This document shows positions 63,222-64,000 of a stretch of 64,000 bases of DNA, piece after piece. The DNA is from Saprospiraceae bacterium (GTDB lineage Bacteria > Bacteroidota > Bacteroidia > Chitinophagales > Saprospiraceae), in assembly GCA_016706365.1 (NCBI GenBank), contig JADJJU010000006.1, forward strand, positions 1 to 64,000. The letters are read 5' to 3'. Within the stretch, counting starts at the first letter, position 1; each line of letters starts with the position of its first letter. The position numbers and the translations under genes were made by a program. The notes beneath the pieces were generated by a model. It did no database searches. It was not told the origin of the DNA and worked only from the letters and a program-made list of their open reading frames with translations.

Positions 63222-64000
63222 CTATCTTAATAGTAAGCGGCAATGTATAGAAGCAATTCCTGCTTTATTAGCACTTACAATTACAATTTTGTTGTTTTTG
63301 TGAAGCAATTCAACCGGGATCAGAAATGGTTTACTCTGTTCGGATTCGCTTCCATCATAGACAATTCTATCATTTAAATAGACCCGGCTCCTCCCGCTTA
63401 AATACAACTCCAAATTATAATTTCCGGGTTCTATTTCAACTTCTCCCTGTGACACTGAAATGAAGCTATTAGTTTTTTGTTTTTGGCCATCCTTCTCATA
63501 CTGAAGGCTCCACCAGTCCCTGTGTAATCTATTAGATGTATATGTTTGGACGAGGTTGAGATGATCAACTTTTCCCTGCAGGATATTTTCAGTAGGGAAG
63601 TGATCATCAAATGGATAGCACTTTGTTATCCAGTTTTCAAATGGCTCCAATCTTTTAAAAGTGAATTTGAAAGAATCATTTGCCGGAATGAAGTTTCCTG
63701 TATGATCAAAAAAGAATGATCCTTTATGTACGGCATTGATTGAAATTTCAGCAGTATTTAGCTGACGAAAGGCAATCAAGGTATCCTGATAATTTCCTTG
63801 TTGAAGACTCATTGATTTAAATCCCCGGGACTGCTCTATATTCCACTCAGATCCAGCCGGACCGAAAACTACAAAGGTGTATATGGAATCTTTTATATCT
63901 GTTAAATGTATGTGCGGATACCTGAAATCATATGGTCCCCATTCCGTCATGATGATAGTAGATATGCCATGCCATGGATACATTGGAAAGCTGACATCAA
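63222..64000 (-). CDS. C-terminal part of a large secreted protein, truncated by the window edge
   Basis: The minus-strand frame is open from the window end (DVSFPMYPWHGISTIIMTEW) to 63222, so the listed ATG is internal. About 259 residues are visible, beta-rich, with TEWGPYDFRYPHIHL, SGRSRVYLNDRIVYDGSE and a C-terminal jelly-roll-like region (VEIEPGNYNLELYLSGRSR, NNKIVIVSANKAGIASIH). This suggests galactose-binding/Ig-like accessory modules at the end of a multidomain exported enzyme. The catalytic part is outside the window. Family not certain. Confidence 0.65.
   Translation of the reverse strand, partial: DVSFPMYPWHGISTIIMTEWGPYDFRYPHIHLTDIKDSIYTFVVFGPAGSEWNIEQSRGFKSMSLQQGNYQDTLIAFRQLNTAEISINAVHKGSFFFDHTGNFIPANDSFKFTFKRLEPFENWITKCYPFDDHFPTENILQGKVDHLNLVQTYTSNRLHRDWWSLQYEKDGQKQKTNSFISVSQGEVEIEPGNYNLELYLSGRSRVYLNDRIVYDGSESEQSKPFLIPVELLHKNNKIVIVSANKAGIASIHCRLLLR

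Overview
The window comes from an AT-rich member of the Bacteroidota, probably Saprospiria-like (the class is my inference). Evidence: a SusC/SusD pair, a gliding-motility/type IX secretion type B C-terminal domain, a PorT-like barrel next to ubiE/menG, many lipoproteins with short lipoboxes, a DASH cryptochrome, and upstream boxes matching the Bacteroidota -7 element TAnnTTTG. No rRNA, tRNA, CRISPR array, prophage or intact insertion sequence was recognised.

Layout. 1-4.6 kb: the end of a hybrid histidine kinase, a stand-alone receiver and a receiver-like/phosphoglycosyltransferase fusion, a likely phosphorelay acting on exopolysaccharide initiation. 4.8-9.8 kb: a small unknown gene, a decayed gene, two tandem paralogous membrane proteins (the first frameshifted) and a secreted propeller-like protein. 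9.9-13.1 kb: a penicillin-acylase operon with two small membrane proteins. 13.4-15.9 kb: two secreted, probably beta-barrel proteins and a di-haem peroxidase. 16-18.7 kb: a glycosyltransferase/coaD operon. 19.6-24.2 kb: a small membrane protein, a type-B-CTD adhesin-like protein, cytochrome c, SCO, a lipoprotein and a ChaN-like protein. 24.3-31.4 kb: DASH cryptochrome, MiaE, a coiled-coil secreted protein, prolyl oligopeptidase, diadenylate cyclase and a GNAT. 31.4-35.1 kb: a three-gene glycosyltransferase operon. 35.3-38.0 kb: a BlaI/M56 sensor pair with palindromic operators. 38.1-41.8 kb: MnmD, a tiny lipoprotein, Mpl and PdhB. 42.2-49.4 kb: an M14 peptidase and SusCD. 49.9-57.3 kb: ychF, an AcpH-like protein, porT, ubiE, gyrA and a TPR protein. 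57.7-63.1 kb: a tripartite RND efflux operon, then the end of a large secreted protein.

Two features cut across the window. (1) Intergenic islands, mostly abutting gene 3' ends, are built of 7-nt tandem repeats (GTGAATR, AAATCTG, AAATCGT, GCNTAAG-like, GCCAGAA-like). They often lie next to the motif GGCTGTT, and one carries three palindromes separated by the heptamer GTGATGT. (2) At least twelve otherwise intact genes, including ubiE, ychF and the RND pump, carry one or more single-base frame disruptions, several in homopolymers. Residual sequencing error is a serious possibility, so the listed frameshifts should be read with that caution.
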